Below, piece after piece: positions 7,809 to 15,329 of a stretch of 64,000 nucleotides of DNA (position 1 is the first letter of the stretch; each line of letters begins with the position of its first letter). The DNA lies in contig NZ_CP121634.1 in assembly GCF_029714945.1 (NCBI RefSeq), forward strand, positions 3,307,001 through 3,371,000, in the 5' to 3' direction. A model generated the notes under the pieces. That model searched no databases and was not told the DNA's origin. It saw only the letters and a program-made list of their open reading frames with translations. A program made the position numbers and the translations under genes. The stretch comes from Bradyrhizobium sp. CIAT3101. Lineage in GTDB: Bacteria > Pseudomonadota > Alphaproteobacteria > Rhizobiales > Xanthobacteraceae.

Positions 7809-8237
7809 ATGGTCGCCACGTCTTTCACGCCGATTGCATCGCTCCTGGGCGGTGCGCTGATTGGCCTGTCCGCCGTGCTCCTGATGTGGGCGACGGGGCG
7901 GATCGCCGGCGTCAGCGGCATCGCGGCGCGGTTGTTTCCGCCTTACGAGGACCGCGAATTCGCCGGCCGGCTCGCCTTCGTCGCCGGGCTCATTGCCGCA
8001 CCCGTGCTGGTGCGGCTTGTGACCGGAAGCCTGCCGGCGCAGACGATCGCCGCGGGAGCGCCGGTGCTGATTGTCGCAGGGCTGCTCACCGGGTTCGGCG
8101 CGGTGTGGGGCAGCGGCTGTACCTCGGGCCATGGCGTCTGCGGCCTGTCGCGCTTGTCGGTCCGCTCGCTGGTGGCGACCATCACCTTCATGGCGACGGC
8201 CGCAGCCACCGTCTTCGTCATCCGGCACTGGAGCTGA
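7809..8237 (+). CDS. YeeE/YedE sulfur transporter, first half
   Basis: 142 residues with about four transmembrane helices. The signature SGCTSGHGVCGLSRLS (about residues 100-115), containing conserved cysteines, identifies a YeeE/YedE (TsuA-like) family half-protein. In this family conserved cysteines line the path through which thiosulfate passes. ATG 7809 follows an AAAATGG context; an earlier in-frame ATG at 7713 lacks support. The second half is encoded 5 bp downstream (8243), so the two short proteins together would make up one transporter, an arrangement common in alphaproteobacteria. Confidence 0.88.
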   Translation: MVATSFTPIASLLGGALIGLSAVLLMWATGRIAGVSGIAARLFPPYEDREFAGRLAFVAGLIAAPVLVRLVTGSLPAQTIAAGAPVLIVAGLLTGFGAVWGSGCTSGHGVCGLSRLSVRSLVATITFMATAAATVFVIRHWS

Positions 8238-8242
8238 CGGCA

Positions 8243-8710
8243 ATGACCATTCTCGTTCAATTCGCGATCGGCTTGCTGTTCGGCCTCGGGCTCATCGTCT
8301 CCGGCATGTCGAATCCGGCAAAGGTGCTGAACTTCCTCGACCTCGGCGGCATCCCGGCGGGCACATGGGACGCGAGCCTCGCCTTCGTGATGGCCGGCGC
8401 GGTCGCCGTGACCTTCGTCGGCTTCAGGCACGTCTTGAAGCTTGCACATCCCGTCTTCGCCGAAAGCTTCCACGTGCCGACGCGCAGCGACATCGATCCG
8501 AAGATCATCGTTGGTCCCGCGATCTTCGGCATCGGCTGGGGATTGGCGGGCTTCTGTCCGGGACCGGCGCTGACCGCGCTCGGCTTCGGCTCGACCTCGG
8601 CCGTCGTTTTCGTCGTCGCGATGTGCGCCGGCATGATGCTGGCCCGCTTCATCGCGCAACTGCCATCATCGACACGTGTCGCGGCGCCGGTTCATCCGCT
8701 CGAGTCCTGA
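8243..8710 (+). CDS. YeeE/YedE (DUF6691-type) sulfur transporter, second half
   Basis: 155 residues with four to five hydrophobic helices and the family motifs GLIVSGMSNPAKVLNF near the N-terminus and GWGLAGFCPGPALT at about residues 100-113, which contains the conserved cysteine. It starts 5 bp after the first half gene and ends just before a strong terminator (8719-8749), so the two genes form a bicistronic unit. A role in taking up thiosulfate or related sulfur compounds is inferred from the family; no sulfurtransferase or metallo-hydrolase partner, as often found with these genes, is adjacent. Confidence 0.88.
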   Translation: MTILVQFAIGLLFGLGLIVSGMSNPAKVLNFLDLGGIPAGTWDASLAFVMAGAVAVTFVGFRHVLKLAHPVFAESFHVPTRSDIDPKIIVGPAIFGIGWGLAGFCPGPALTALGFGSTSAVVFVVAMCAGMMLARFIAQLPSSTRVAAPVHPLES

Positions 8711-8718
8711 CGCAGGCA

Positions 8719-8749
8719 GGACCGGACGAGTGATCTCGTCCGGTCCTTT
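8719..8749 (+). terminator. Rho-independent terminator
   Basis: Perfect 12-bp stem GGACCGGACGAG / CTCGTCCGGTCC with a TGAT loop, followed by TTT. It ends the YeeE/YedE pair; the opposite strand could also use it for the minus-strand gene ending at 8768. Confidence 0.8.
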
Positions 8750-8767
8750 CCATTCATGCTGTCTGGC

Positions 8768-9100
8768 TTACCAGCGGTCGCCGACACCGACGCCCACGCT
8801 GACGCCGGGCGCGCGAATGCCGACGCCGGCGCGCGGACCGTCGTCCCAGTCGTGATCGCGATAGGTGCGGCGCTCGTAATAGCGCTCGCGCGGCATGGCA
8901 TCATAGGAGTCGCGCACGATCACGCGCGCGCCGCCGCGGGTGCGATAGCAATTGCCGGCGTCATCGCAGACGAGCCGGACCTCCTGAATGAGATCGGGGC
9001 TGGTGTATTCGCTGGTCGTGTACAGATCCGCAGCCTTCGCGCCGCTCGCCGCAGCGAGAGCCCCGACACCGGCCAGCAGTGCAATCGTGAACGTCCTCAT
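8768..9100 (-). CDS. Small exported protein
   Basis: 110 residues from ATG 9100. The first 23 residues form a signal peptide (MRTFTIALLAGVGALAAASG, cleavage near GAKA/AD). The mature part holds a cysteine pair (LVCDDAGNC), a Tyr/Arg-rich middle and a Gly/Val-rich tail ending VGVGVGDRW. Such short basic periplasmic proteins are common in Bradyrhizobium, without assigned function. A longer frame from 9136 adds 12 non-signal residues and is not preferred; GGAG lies a short distance upstream of 9100. Next to another exported protein (9213-9617) on the same strand. Confidence 0.72.
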   Translation of the reverse strand: MRTFTIALLAGVGALAAASGAKAADLYTTSEYTSPDLIQEVRLVCDDAGNCYRTRGGARVIVRDSYDAMPRERYYERRTYRDHDWDDGPRAGVGIRAPGVSVGVGVGDRW

Positions 9101-9212
9101 CCTGTTCTCCTCCGAAACTGCCCTCGGCGGTAACAAGAATGGGAGGCTGTGATCGTTCCGGCAAAATTACAGGTTTTTCCCGGAACCAATCGCCATGCGG
9201 CGCGATCAATCG

Positions 9213-9617
9213 CTAGATCGGCTCGTAGGCTTCGGACCCGCAGATATCGTCGGCTTCCGCGCGCCGCCGGTCGATGACCTTTCCGCCATTGATCGTCACG
9301 ATGTAGGTCTGGGTGCCTAGCGCCGAGCCGGTGGCCGAGGTGAGTTGTGCGCGGACGCAGGCCGTCCAGCCCTGTCCGCGGACCTCGTGATGGGGCAGAG
9401 CGACTTGCACCTCCCGCGGATAGGATGTGTTGAGGAAAACCACGTCGATCTGCTCGCGGACCACGCGCTTGACGTCAGGCGGCGGTTCGGGCGGCGGCTG
9501 GTCGGCCTCCTTGAGGCGCATGAAGTCGGGCACGGGCGCGCGGCTGTCGGCAAAGCCGCACGCGCCGAGCGCGAGCACGCCGGCGAGCAGCGCCACATGA
9601 GCAACAATCCGCAACAT
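9213..9617 (-). CDS. Small lipoprotein
   Basis: 134 residues from ATG 9617. A lipobox LALGAC (cysteine at about residue 20) follows a hydrophobic signal segment, so lipid attachment and membrane anchoring are expected. A Pro-rich stretch (QPPPEPPPDVKR) links it to a globular part with one cysteine (WTACVRAQL) and a C-terminal DDICGSEAYEP. No recognised enzymatic motif. Located 113 bp upstream of the secreted protein gene at 8768-9100 in the same direction; co-transcription is possible. Confidence 0.72.
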   Translation of the reverse strand: MLRIVAHVALLAGVLALGACGFADSRAPVPDFMRLKEADQPPPEPPPDVKRVVREQIDVVFLNTSYPREVQVALPHHEVRGQGWTACVRAQLTSATGSALGTQTYIVTINGGKVIDRRRAEADDICGSEAYEPI

Positions 9618-9769
9618 TCGTGAAGGTCCCCTGCGGGCCAACAGATAGGCGCGAATTCGACGGGACGAAGTCCCGGCCGATCAACATTTGCTGAAGGGGT
9701 AGAACCGGCCGCATTTGCTATTATGCGATTGCGGGCTAATTTGTACCCCGAATGAGGGGGATTGCACCA

Positions 9770-10003
9770 ATGAGAGTTTTGGTCATCGCGGCCGCGGTGC
9801 TGGCACTGGCGGTTACCTCCGCGCAGGCGCAGATGGGCGGCGGCCGGCGCCAGCCGCAGGACAGCGGCCAGAAGCCGGACAACAAGCCCAAGGTCGATGA
9901 GAAGGCCTACAAGGCCGCGCTCGAACGCATTCCGGACCCCAAGGAAAAATACGATCCGTGGGGTGGGGCGCGTCCGAGCGAGCCTGCCAAGAAGCCGAAA
10001 TAG
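9770..10003 (+). CDS. 'DPWGG' small secreted protein, paralogue A
   Basis: 77 residues from ATG 9770, chosen because AGGGGG lies nine bases upstream; ATG 9752 is an alternative. A signal peptide ends near AQA/QMGG. The mature part is very polar and ends in KAYKAALERIPDPKEKYDPW followed by GGARPSEP. The same order of motifs (KAYK..L..IPD.K, DPWGG.R) occurs in the gene at 13743, so the two are paralogues of a short secreted family. The gene lies 14 bp upstream of the quinoprotein dehydrogenase and is probably co-transcribed, which suggests periplasmic partnership with it; this is inference. Confidence 0.75.
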   Translation: MRVLVIAAAVLALAVTSAQAQMGGGRRQPQDSGQKPDNKPKVDEKAYKAALERIPDPKEKYDPWGGARPSEPAKKPK

Positions 10004-10017
10004 CGCGAGGTGGTGTC

Positions 10018-12051
10018 GTGGCGGGCCGGCTGCGATATCTGGTTGGCCTCGTTGTTCTGCTTGTTGCGCGGCAGTGTGTCGCCTGGGAGAACTGGGGTGG
10101 CGATCCCGGCGGTTCGCGTTTCTCGCCATTGCGCCAGATCACCTCCGACAATGTCGGCCAACTCGTCCGCGCTTTCGAATTTCACACCGGCGACGTTACG
10201 GCGCGTCCTCCCGAGGTGATGCGGCGAACCAAGTTCGAGGCGACACCGCTGTTCGTCGAGGACAGCCTGATCTTCTGCTCGCCCTTCAACGAGGTGATCG
10301 CACTCGATCCGGGCACCGGAGCGCAGAAGTGGCGCTACGACCCGAAGATCGCCATCAACCAGCGTCCGGCCAATCGCTATGTCTGCCGTGGCGTCAGCCA
10401 CTGGGTCGACGACGCTGCGCCTCAAGGCGCCGTCTGCCGATCGCGCATCTTCATGGGAACGAACGATGTTCGCCTGATCGCACTCGATGCCAGGACAGGT
10501 CTTCCCTGTGCGGATTTCGGCAAGGGCGGCGAGATCAAGCTCGATATCGGCATGCCGCTGGAGTGGCCCGGGGAATTCCAGATCACGTCGCCACCGGCGG
10601 TCGGCCACGGCGTTGTCGTGGTCGGCTCCTCGATCGGCGATAACCGCCGGGTCGATGCGCCGAGCGGCGTGGTGCGCGCGTTCGACGCGCGCAGCGGTGA
10701 GCCGCGCTGGACCTTCGAGCCGCTCAAGCGCGACGGCATCGAGGCCGGCCATGCCAATGTCTGGGCCGCCATGTCGGTCGATGCGGCGCGTGGGCTGGTG
10801 TTCCTGCCGACATCCTCGCCGTCGCCGGATTTCTGGGGCGGCAAGCGGCCCGGCAATAACGAGTATGCCAATTCCGTCGTCGCACTGCGCATCGAGACCG
10901 GCGAACTCGTATGGGCATTCCAGACTGTGCATCACGACGTCTGGGACTACGATCTGCCGGCGCAGCCGACGCTCGCGCGCATCGACACGGGCGACGGCCC
11001 GCGCGATGTCGTGATCCAGCCGACCAAGCAAGGTTTTGTCTTCGTGCTCGACCGCGACACCGGCAAGCCGGTATGGCCTGTTGAGGAGCGCGCGGTGCCG
11101 CAAGGCGGCGCCGAGGGTGAACGACTTTCGCCGACGCAGCCGTTCCCGACGCATGTGCCGGCGTTGACGTCGCAGACGATCTCGACCGACGATGCACTCT
11201 CGCTATTGCCCGGCCTGCGCCGTTCGTCCTGCGAACGTCAGTTTGCAGAAGCGCGCAACGAAGGTCTTTTCACGCCGCCTTCGACGCAAGGCACGCTGGT
11301 GTTTCCCTTCACCGGCGGCGGGGTGAACTGGGGCAGTGCGGCATTCGATCCCGTCAACCAGATCCTCTATGCCAACACCAGCCGCGCCGTTCATCTCATC
11401 AAGCTGATCCCGCGCGCGGAGGCGGCCGGATTTAATCCGCCGCCCGGTCATGATTTCGGCCAGCAGAAGGGCGCGCCGTTCGCGATGTCGCGTTCGGTGG
11501 TGATGTCGCCGTTCGGGCTGCTCTGCAACAAGCCGCCCTGGGGCGAGATGGTCGCGGTCGATCTCAAGGCCGGCAGGATCCTCTGGCGCTCGACCGTCGG
11601 CACCACCGAGGATGTGGCGCCGCTCGGCGTGCCGCTGCCCTTCGGCGCGCCGCTGGTGAACGGGCTCGCGGTGACCGCAGGCGGTGTCGTCTTCACCGGT
11701 GCGATGGACGCCTACTTGCGTGCCTTCGATGCGCGAAGCGGACGAGAGCTGTGGCAGGGGCGGCTACCGGTGCCCGGCGTTGCCAATCCCATGACCTATG
11801 CCTGGAAGGGCGAGCAATATGTCGCGATCGGCGCCGGCGGTCATTCCGAAGCCGGCACGTCGATTGGCGACAGCGTCGTCGCGTTTCGTCTCGCGCGCCC
11901 GGGCGAAGCGCCGTCATTGTGGTCGCGCACGATCGACCGCCCGGGCGGGCGGTTCTTTGCGGCATCGTCGGCGATCGCGCTCGCGATTGTCGCGCTGGTG
12001 ATCGTTGCGCTGCGCTGGCGTCGCCGACGTCGTCGTATCAGGTCGACATGA
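10018..12051 (+). CDS. PQQ-dependent quinoprotein dehydrogenase, membrane anchored
   Basis: About 677 residues from GTG 10018 (GAGG upstream). After an N-terminal hydrophobic segment (LRYLVGLVVLLVARQCVA) comes an eight-bladed propeller of the quinoprotein glucose dehydrogenase type: NWGGDPGGSRFSPLRQI at the start, repeated GxxxW blade motifs (ALDPGTGAQKWRYDP, AFDARSGEPRWTFEP, RAFDARSGRELWQG), and a QTVHHDVWDYDLPAQP strand with conserved Asp and His. Unlike soluble members it ends in a C-terminal transmembrane helix (AASSAIALAIVALVIVALRW) and a run of arginines. PQQ and a metal would be bound in the periplasm, oxidising a sugar or alcohol and passing electrons to quinone or cytochrome; the substrate is not determinable. 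Confidence 0.88.
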   Translation: MAGRLRYLVGLVVLLVARQCVAWENWGGDPGGSRFSPLRQITSDNVGQLVRAFEFHTGDVTARPPEVMRRTKFEATPLFVEDSLIFCSPFNEVIALDPGTGAQKWRYDPKIAINQRPANRYVCRGVSHWVDDAAPQGAVCRSRIFMGTNDVRLIALDARTGLPCADFGKGGEIKLDIGMPLEWPGEFQITSPPAVGHGVVVVGSSIGDNRRVDAPSGVVRAFDARSGEPRWTFEPLKRDGIEAGHANVWAAMSVDAARGLVFLPTSSPSPDFWGGKRPGNNEYANSVVALRIETGELVWAFQTVHHDVWDYDLPAQPTLARIDTGDGPRDVVIQPTKQGFVFVLDRDTGKPVWPVEERAVPQGGAEGERLSPTQPFPTHVPALTSQTISTDDALSLLPGLRRSSCERQFAEARNEGLFTPPSTQGTLVFPFTGGGVNWGSAAFDPVNQILYANTSRAVHLIKLIPRAEAAGFNPPPGHDFGQQKGAPFAMSRSVVMSPFGLLCNKPPWGEMVAVDLKAGRILWRSTVGTTEDVAPLGVPLPFGAPLVNGLAVTAGGVVFTGAMDAYLRAFDARSGRELWQGRLPVPGVANPMTYAWKGEQYVAIGAGGHSEAGTSIGDSVVAFRLARPGEAPSLWSRTIDRPGGRFFAASSAIALAIVALVIVALRWRRRRRRIRST

Positions 12052-12093
12052 TGTTTGCGTGCATGCGATGCGAACAGTCATTCACATCGCGCG

Positions 12094-12336
12094 CTATTGC
12101 ACGAAGGCGAGGCCGATGCGCTTGTCGTTGCGCCACACCGTGCGGCAATCCCGCACGAAATTGTCGCGTGAAATCGACAACGTGAACGATTGCGGCAATA
12201 TGGCGGGGTTTTCGAGATCGATCGCGGCACCGCCGTCGGACATGTTGCGCACAGTGCACGCGATACCGCTATTTTCAAAGGTGATCGTGCCGCCCTTGAA
12301 AACCCGGTGACGTTGCGCTGCACGTTTCTCGATCAT
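12094..12336 (-). CDS. PilZ domain protein
   Basis: 80 residues, a single PilZ domain: the RxxxR element (RAAQRHR) near the N-terminus and the (D/N)xSxxG element (NMSDGGAAIDL at about residues 31-41), both needed to bind cyclic di-GMP. The C-terminal CRTVWRNDKRIGLAFVQ completes the beta barrel. Such stand-alone domains are numerous in Bradyrhizobium and act as c-di-GMP receptors, often without known partner. Convergent with the quinoprotein gene. Confidence 0.92.
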   Translation of the reverse strand: MIEKRAAQRHRVFKGGTITFENSGIACTVRNMSDGGAAIDLENPAILPQSFTLSISRDNFVRDCRTVWRNDKRIGLAFVQ

Positions 12337-12525
12337 CCGCGTTAATCCATAACGATGATTGTGAAATAGCGCATAGAAATTTCATTGATCTAAACTCAAT
12401 ACTGGCGCTACTTGCACAGCGCTTCAGACTTCGTTTACGACGTTGAAGCGGCGAGTCACTTCCTTCCCGCCGAGTTTACCCCGCAAGCCTTTCCTTTATG
12501 GCGTTACGCGCCGATGGAGATTCCG

Positions 12526-12819
12526 ATGAAGACCACGCTTTCGATTTTGTTCGCCGCAGCGCTCTCGCTGACTTCGATGCCCGCCCACGCCGTCAAGTGG
12601 GACCTCTCGACCATGACCTGCAAGCAATTCCTCGAGAGCGGCGAGGACAACATCGCTGTCGTGCTGACCTGGATGGACGGCTGGTACAAGGGCGACGAGG
12701 ACAACGCGATCATCGACACCGAGGTGTTCATCGAGAACGCCAAGAAGTTCGGTGCCTATTGCGGAAAGAATCCAACCGTCAGCGTCGTCACCGCGGCCGA
12801 CGAAATTCTCGGCAAGTAG
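12526..12819 (+). CDS. HdeA/HdeB-family periplasmic protein
   Basis: 97 residues from ATG 12526 (GGAGA upstream). A signal peptide ends at AHA. The mature protein carries the family pattern: TCKQFLESGEDN with the first cysteine, WMDGWYKGD in the middle and FGAYCGKNP with the second cysteine, which should form the single disulfide. HdeA proteins are acid-activated periplasmic chaperones in enterobacteria; rhizobial members are of the same fold but less studied. A strong terminator follows at 12886-12919. The extended frame from 12412 is not supported. Confidence 0.88.
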   Translation: MKTTLSILFAAALSLTSMPAHAVKWDLSTMTCKQFLESGEDNIAVVLTWMDGWYKGDEDNAIIDTEVFIENAKKFGAYCGKNPTVSVVTAADEILGK

Positions 12820-12885
12820 TTCTTGAAGCGTGTCGACTGAAGCGCGGATGCAATTTCGGTCTCTCGCTTCGATGCAAACGTGATG

Positions 12886-12919
12886 GAGAGCCGCGGTGCG
12901 ACGCGGCTCTCTTCTTTTT
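12886..12919 (+). terminator. Rho-independent terminator
   Basis: GAGAGCCGCG / CGCGGCTCTC stem with a GTGCGA loop and TTCTTTTT tail, downstream of the HdeA-like gene. Confidence 0.88.
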
Positions 12920-12928
12920 GGGGGATGC

Positions 12929-13393
12929 TCAACCCGGCAGCATCGCGAACGCGCTCGACACCATGGCGACCTGCTTGTTGTCGGTGGCGGAGAGCAGGGT
13001 GACGCGGCCAAAGCTCATGGTGCGTCCGAGCCGCACCACGCGCGCATCCGCCAGCACGTCGGACGAGGAGACTGCGCGCATGAAATGCGTGGTCTGGTCC
13101 ACCGTCGTCATCGGACGATAGCCGCGATTGGCCGCGAGGTTCGCGATCACCATCGCGGTGTCGGCGAGCGCCATCAACGCCTGACCGCAGACCATCCCGC
13201 CATTGCGGCACAGCCGCTCCGAAAACGGCATGCGGAGCAGCGCGCCCGGCTGCCAGTCCGGCGCATCGGCAGGTGGGATGTGCTCGATGCGCTCGACGGA
13301 CAGGTCAAGATCCTGGATCCAGGGCGCAAAGACCTCGCCGAGGATGCGTCTGGCCTCGGTGATGCCGAACTCGGCGTCTGGCTGCGGTGGCAT
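12929..13393 (-). CDS. PaaI-family hotdog thioesterase
   Basis: 154 residues from ATG 13393, with GGAGGG upstream. The hotdog core with helix is visible: NGGMVCGQALMALADTAMVI (about residues 64-83), where family members have HGG and an acidic residue, followed by TTVDQTTHFMRAV and ADARVVRLGRTMSFGRVTL. Family members hydrolyse acyl-CoA esters. The usual histidine of HGG is replaced by asparagine (NGG), a variation also known in active relatives. Convergent with the HdeA-like gene. Substrate unknown. Confidence 0.85.
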   Translation of the reverse strand: MPPQPDAEFGITEARRILGEVFAPWIQDLDLSVERIEHIPPADAPDWQPGALLRMPFSERLCRNGGMVCGQALMALADTAMVIANLAANRGYRPMTTVDQTTHFMRAVSSSDVLADARVVRLGRTMSFGRVTLLSATDNKQVAMVSSAFAMLPG

Positions 13394-13528
13394 GGTTGTC
13401 GTTCCCTCCTGTGTTTCCGGATGTTTCGCTCATTCTGCCCGCCCGGGAGCGGCAAAGTCACCGGGGTCCGTCGGCTTGAAAATGCCCGACTTCGCCCGAT
13501 ATGATGGCACGCTTGGAGCGGGTGGACG

Positions 13529-13660
13529 ATGTTGCGTCGATGTGTCCTTGTGATTTGCCTGGCCGCGCTCGGTCTGGCGCTGAACGGTTGCACCAGGTGC
13601 GGCCCGATCTGGGACGACTGGCTCCATGGGCCGAAATCGTGCAGATCGGATCGGCTCTAG
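13529..13660 (+). CDS. 43-aa lipoprotein
   Basis: A short gene of 44 codons starting ATG 13529 and ending TAG 13660. The product begins MLRRCVLVICLAALGLALNG and has a lipobox-like LNGC, so the cysteine at residue 21 should be lipidated. The remainder is CTRCGPIWDDWLHGPKSC followed by RSDRL, with two further cysteines that could form a disulfide. A purine-rich GGAGCGGGTGGA precedes the start. It resembles a short lipoprotein repeatedly found in Bradyrhizobium genomes (recollection, not checked). No function known; it is the first of a run of very small genes. Confidence 0.7.
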   Translation: MLRRCVLVICLAALGLALNGCTRCGPIWDDWLHGPKSCRSDRL

Positions 13661-13742
13661 CGGAGCGAAGCGACGCTCGGAGCCCGTGAAGAAGGTCAGG
13701 GATAGGCATCCGCCCCCTCTATCGATGATCAAGGAGTGAATG

Positions 13743-14039
13743 ATGAAGCTTTTCCGTGTGGCCGCGGTGCTGGCGCTGGTGGCTGGACCGGCCTTCGCGC
13801 AGGAGTCGCCCCATATCAATCTGATGGCCGATGGCCCGGCCAAGACCGAGGACGAGAAGGCCGCAGATGCCGCGCGCGACAAGGCCTACAAGGAGACTTT
13901 GAAGAAGATTCCGGACGCCAAGGCGTCCAGCGATCCCTGGGGCGGCATGCGCGCCGACCCGCCGAAGCAGCCCGCACCGAAGGCCGCCGCCGCCACCAGC
14001 GCGCCCAAGAAGACCAAGGCCGGCACGGCCGCCAACTGA
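13743..14039 (+). CDS. 'DPWGG' small secreted protein, paralogue B
   Basis: 98 residues from ATG 13743; AAGGAG six bases upstream favours this over the ATG at 13740. A signal peptide ends at AFA/QE. The mature part contains DKAYKETLKKIPDAKASSDP followed by WGGMRADPP, then an Ala/Lys/Pro-rich tail. It shares the KAYK..L..IPD.K and DPWGG motifs with the gene at 9770. It is not adjacent to a large gene, unlike paralogue A. Function unknown; periplasmic location is expected. Confidence 0.78.
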   Translation: MKLFRVAAVLALVAGPAFAQESPHINLMADGPAKTEDEKAADAARDKAYKETLKKIPDAKASSDPWGGMRADPPKQPAPKAAAATSAPKKTKAGTAAN

Positions 14040-14141
14040 CCGTAGGCGGCTCAGGAGGTGGACGACGCCTCCTTCCGGGACTCCCGTTGACCCGGCCCTG
14101 ATCCTACATTCCCTCACAGCGTTGCGTTGAGGAGGCAGGAT

Positions 14142-14396
14142 ATGGCGGATCGCCCGCGGGACCTCGCCGAGCGGATGGCACGCCGGCGCAAGCCGGCCGG
14201 TGGATCGGGCGGCAATGCCGGCGACGGCTATCTGCGCGAGAGCTTCACTCTGCCTCGCGCGGCCGCCCGGGCAAGGGCGCAGGCGTTCTTCGCGCGCTAT
14301 CCCAAGGCCGGCTACATGAGCGAGGTCGAGAACTGGCGCGAGCTGCCCGGCGGCGACATCGAGTTCACCATGCGGCGGCTGCCCAGCGCCGACTAG
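14142..14396 (+). CDS. 84-aa hypothetical protein
   Basis: Starts ATG 14142 with GAGGAGG upstream. Basic N-terminus (MADRPRDLAERMARRRKPAG), a Gly-rich linker, then RESFTLPRAAARARAQAFFA and a C-terminal GYMSEVENWRELPGGDIEFT segment. No signal peptide or membrane segment. Its stop codon shares the CTAG at 14393-14396 with the stop of the convergent gene 14393-14614. No recognised domain. Confidence 0.7.
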   Translation: MADRPRDLAERMARRRKPAGGSGGNAGDGYLRESFTLPRAAARARAQAFFARYPKAGYMSEVENWRELPGGDIEFTMRRLPSAD

Positions 14397-14614
14397 CCCT
14401 GGTCCGGTCTCTCGACCTGCCGGCTCAGGCCGTCCTGGGCCCGATGTGCCTTCAGCTCCCGATCGATTCGTAGTTGCACGCGACGGATCGCCAGCAGGTC
14501 GATCTTCGTCTCGGTCTTGCCTGTCTTGGTCTCGTCGCCGATCCGGAACTGCCATTGCCAGACGCCTGGGATCGCCGTCTTTGCAACCGTGAACTCAACG
14601 CCCCTGTGATTCAT
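14393..14614 (-). CDS. 73-aa conserved hypothetical protein
   Basis: ATG 14614 with GGAGG seven bases upstream. The sequence MNHRGVEFTVAKTAIPGVWQ continues with WQFRIGDETKTGKTETK and a helical LLAIRRVQLRIDRELK. I believe similar short proteins are widespread in Bradyrhizobium, but no function is known. Soluble, no signal peptide. It ends exactly on the same CTAG as the convergent 84-aa gene. Confidence 0.72.
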   Translation of the reverse strand: MNHRGVEFTVAKTAIPGVWQWQFRIGDETKTGKTETKIDLLAIRRVQLRIDRELKAHRAQDGLSRQVERPDQG

Positions 14615-14885
14615 GGTCACCTCCACGCTTCACCTTGCCATGTCGGCTAACATGTTGGGCGTCGTAAAATTCCTTCGACAAGCAAAATTTGTCGTTAAGT
14701 CGTGGATAGTTCATCGGAATTCAGCAAGCGCGCGTGGCTCGAAACAAGCGAAATCGGATTCCGAAAGATGGAACCTGCAGGCGCGTTTTCACGCGGCCCG
14801 CGCTCGACCAGGAACTCTGTTCATGGTGGGAGAACCACGGACAGATGCGCGAGCAGCACGCGCGATGGATCCATGCGCGCGCAAG

Positions 14886-15066
14886 AAAAAACCCCGCCAG
14901 GGGAGAGCCGGGCGGGGCAAGAGGTTATTGGAGGCTGAGGTGCTGGGCTGCAACACCATAGCAAGACAACCGTAGCCCGTTCAGCTTACGACAGCCTGAC
15001 AGATCGGGACGGATCCGATCACAAGTCGAATTCCATGAATCGGCAACGCTTCTGGCCGCCGGAAAC
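14886..15066 (-). ncRNA. Candidate small RNA B ending in terminator
   Basis: On the minus strand a stem CCCCGCC / GGCGGGG (14911-14917 and 14892-14898) is followed by TTTTTT (14891-14886), a strong intrinsic terminator with no protein gene upstream on that strand for more than 600 bp. The 5' end would lie between here and the preceding terminator at 15069. Just before the stem the transcript reads CCTCCAATAACC, whose CCUCC could pair with ribosome binding sites. Boundaries other than the 3' end are guesses. Confidence 0.4.
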
Positions 15067-15068
15067 AG

Positions 15069-15140
15069 AAAACCCCGCTCGGGATCGAGCGGGGTCGACT
15101 GGGTATGGTATGGAGGCCCGGTGTTGGTCCACCGGGCCAC
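15069..15140 (-). ncRNA. Candidate small RNA A, two hairpins and terminator
   Basis: Read on the minus strand: a perfect 9-bp hairpin (GGCCCGGTG / CACCGGGCC, 15138-15115), an open linker with CCTCCATACCATACCC, then a perfect terminator stem CCCCGCTCG / CGAGCGGGG (15094-15073) with TTTT. The hairpin-linker-terminator layout and the CCUCC in the linker resemble anti-Shine-Dalgarno small RNAs of alphaproteobacteria. Only about 70 nt can be delimited; the true 5' end may be further upstream. Confidence 0.42.
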
Positions 15141-15329
15141 GTGACGCTAGAGCATTCGGCTGACAGGCGCCTTACGCAAGCTTGTGCGGAGCTTGCGTTC
15201 AAGCTTAGAGCCGCTCTCACGTCCCAATTCAGACATCCTCGCGCACAACTTCAGACACATCCGTTGGCGACACTTTGCGGGCGGCGAAGCCATGGGGGAA
15301 ACGTGGCGCGCCGCGAACGGGGTGGCATC

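Larger units (their letters stand above)
14627..15329. other. 700-bp intergenic region with RNA hairpins
   Basis: No convincing protein gene on either strand. It holds two minus-strand terminator hairpins (14886-14917 and 15069-15094) and a third perfect hairpin (15115-15138), described separately as small RNA candidates. The 14627-14885 part shows nothing I can interpret; 15140-15329 is GC-rich without clear features. Confidence 0.6.

Noticed and set aside
14734..14961. Possible 75-codon gene from GTG 14734
   Set aside because: Part looks protein-like (SWWENHGQMREQHARW), but the frame runs through the minus-strand terminator hairpin at 14886 and has no good ribosome binding site.
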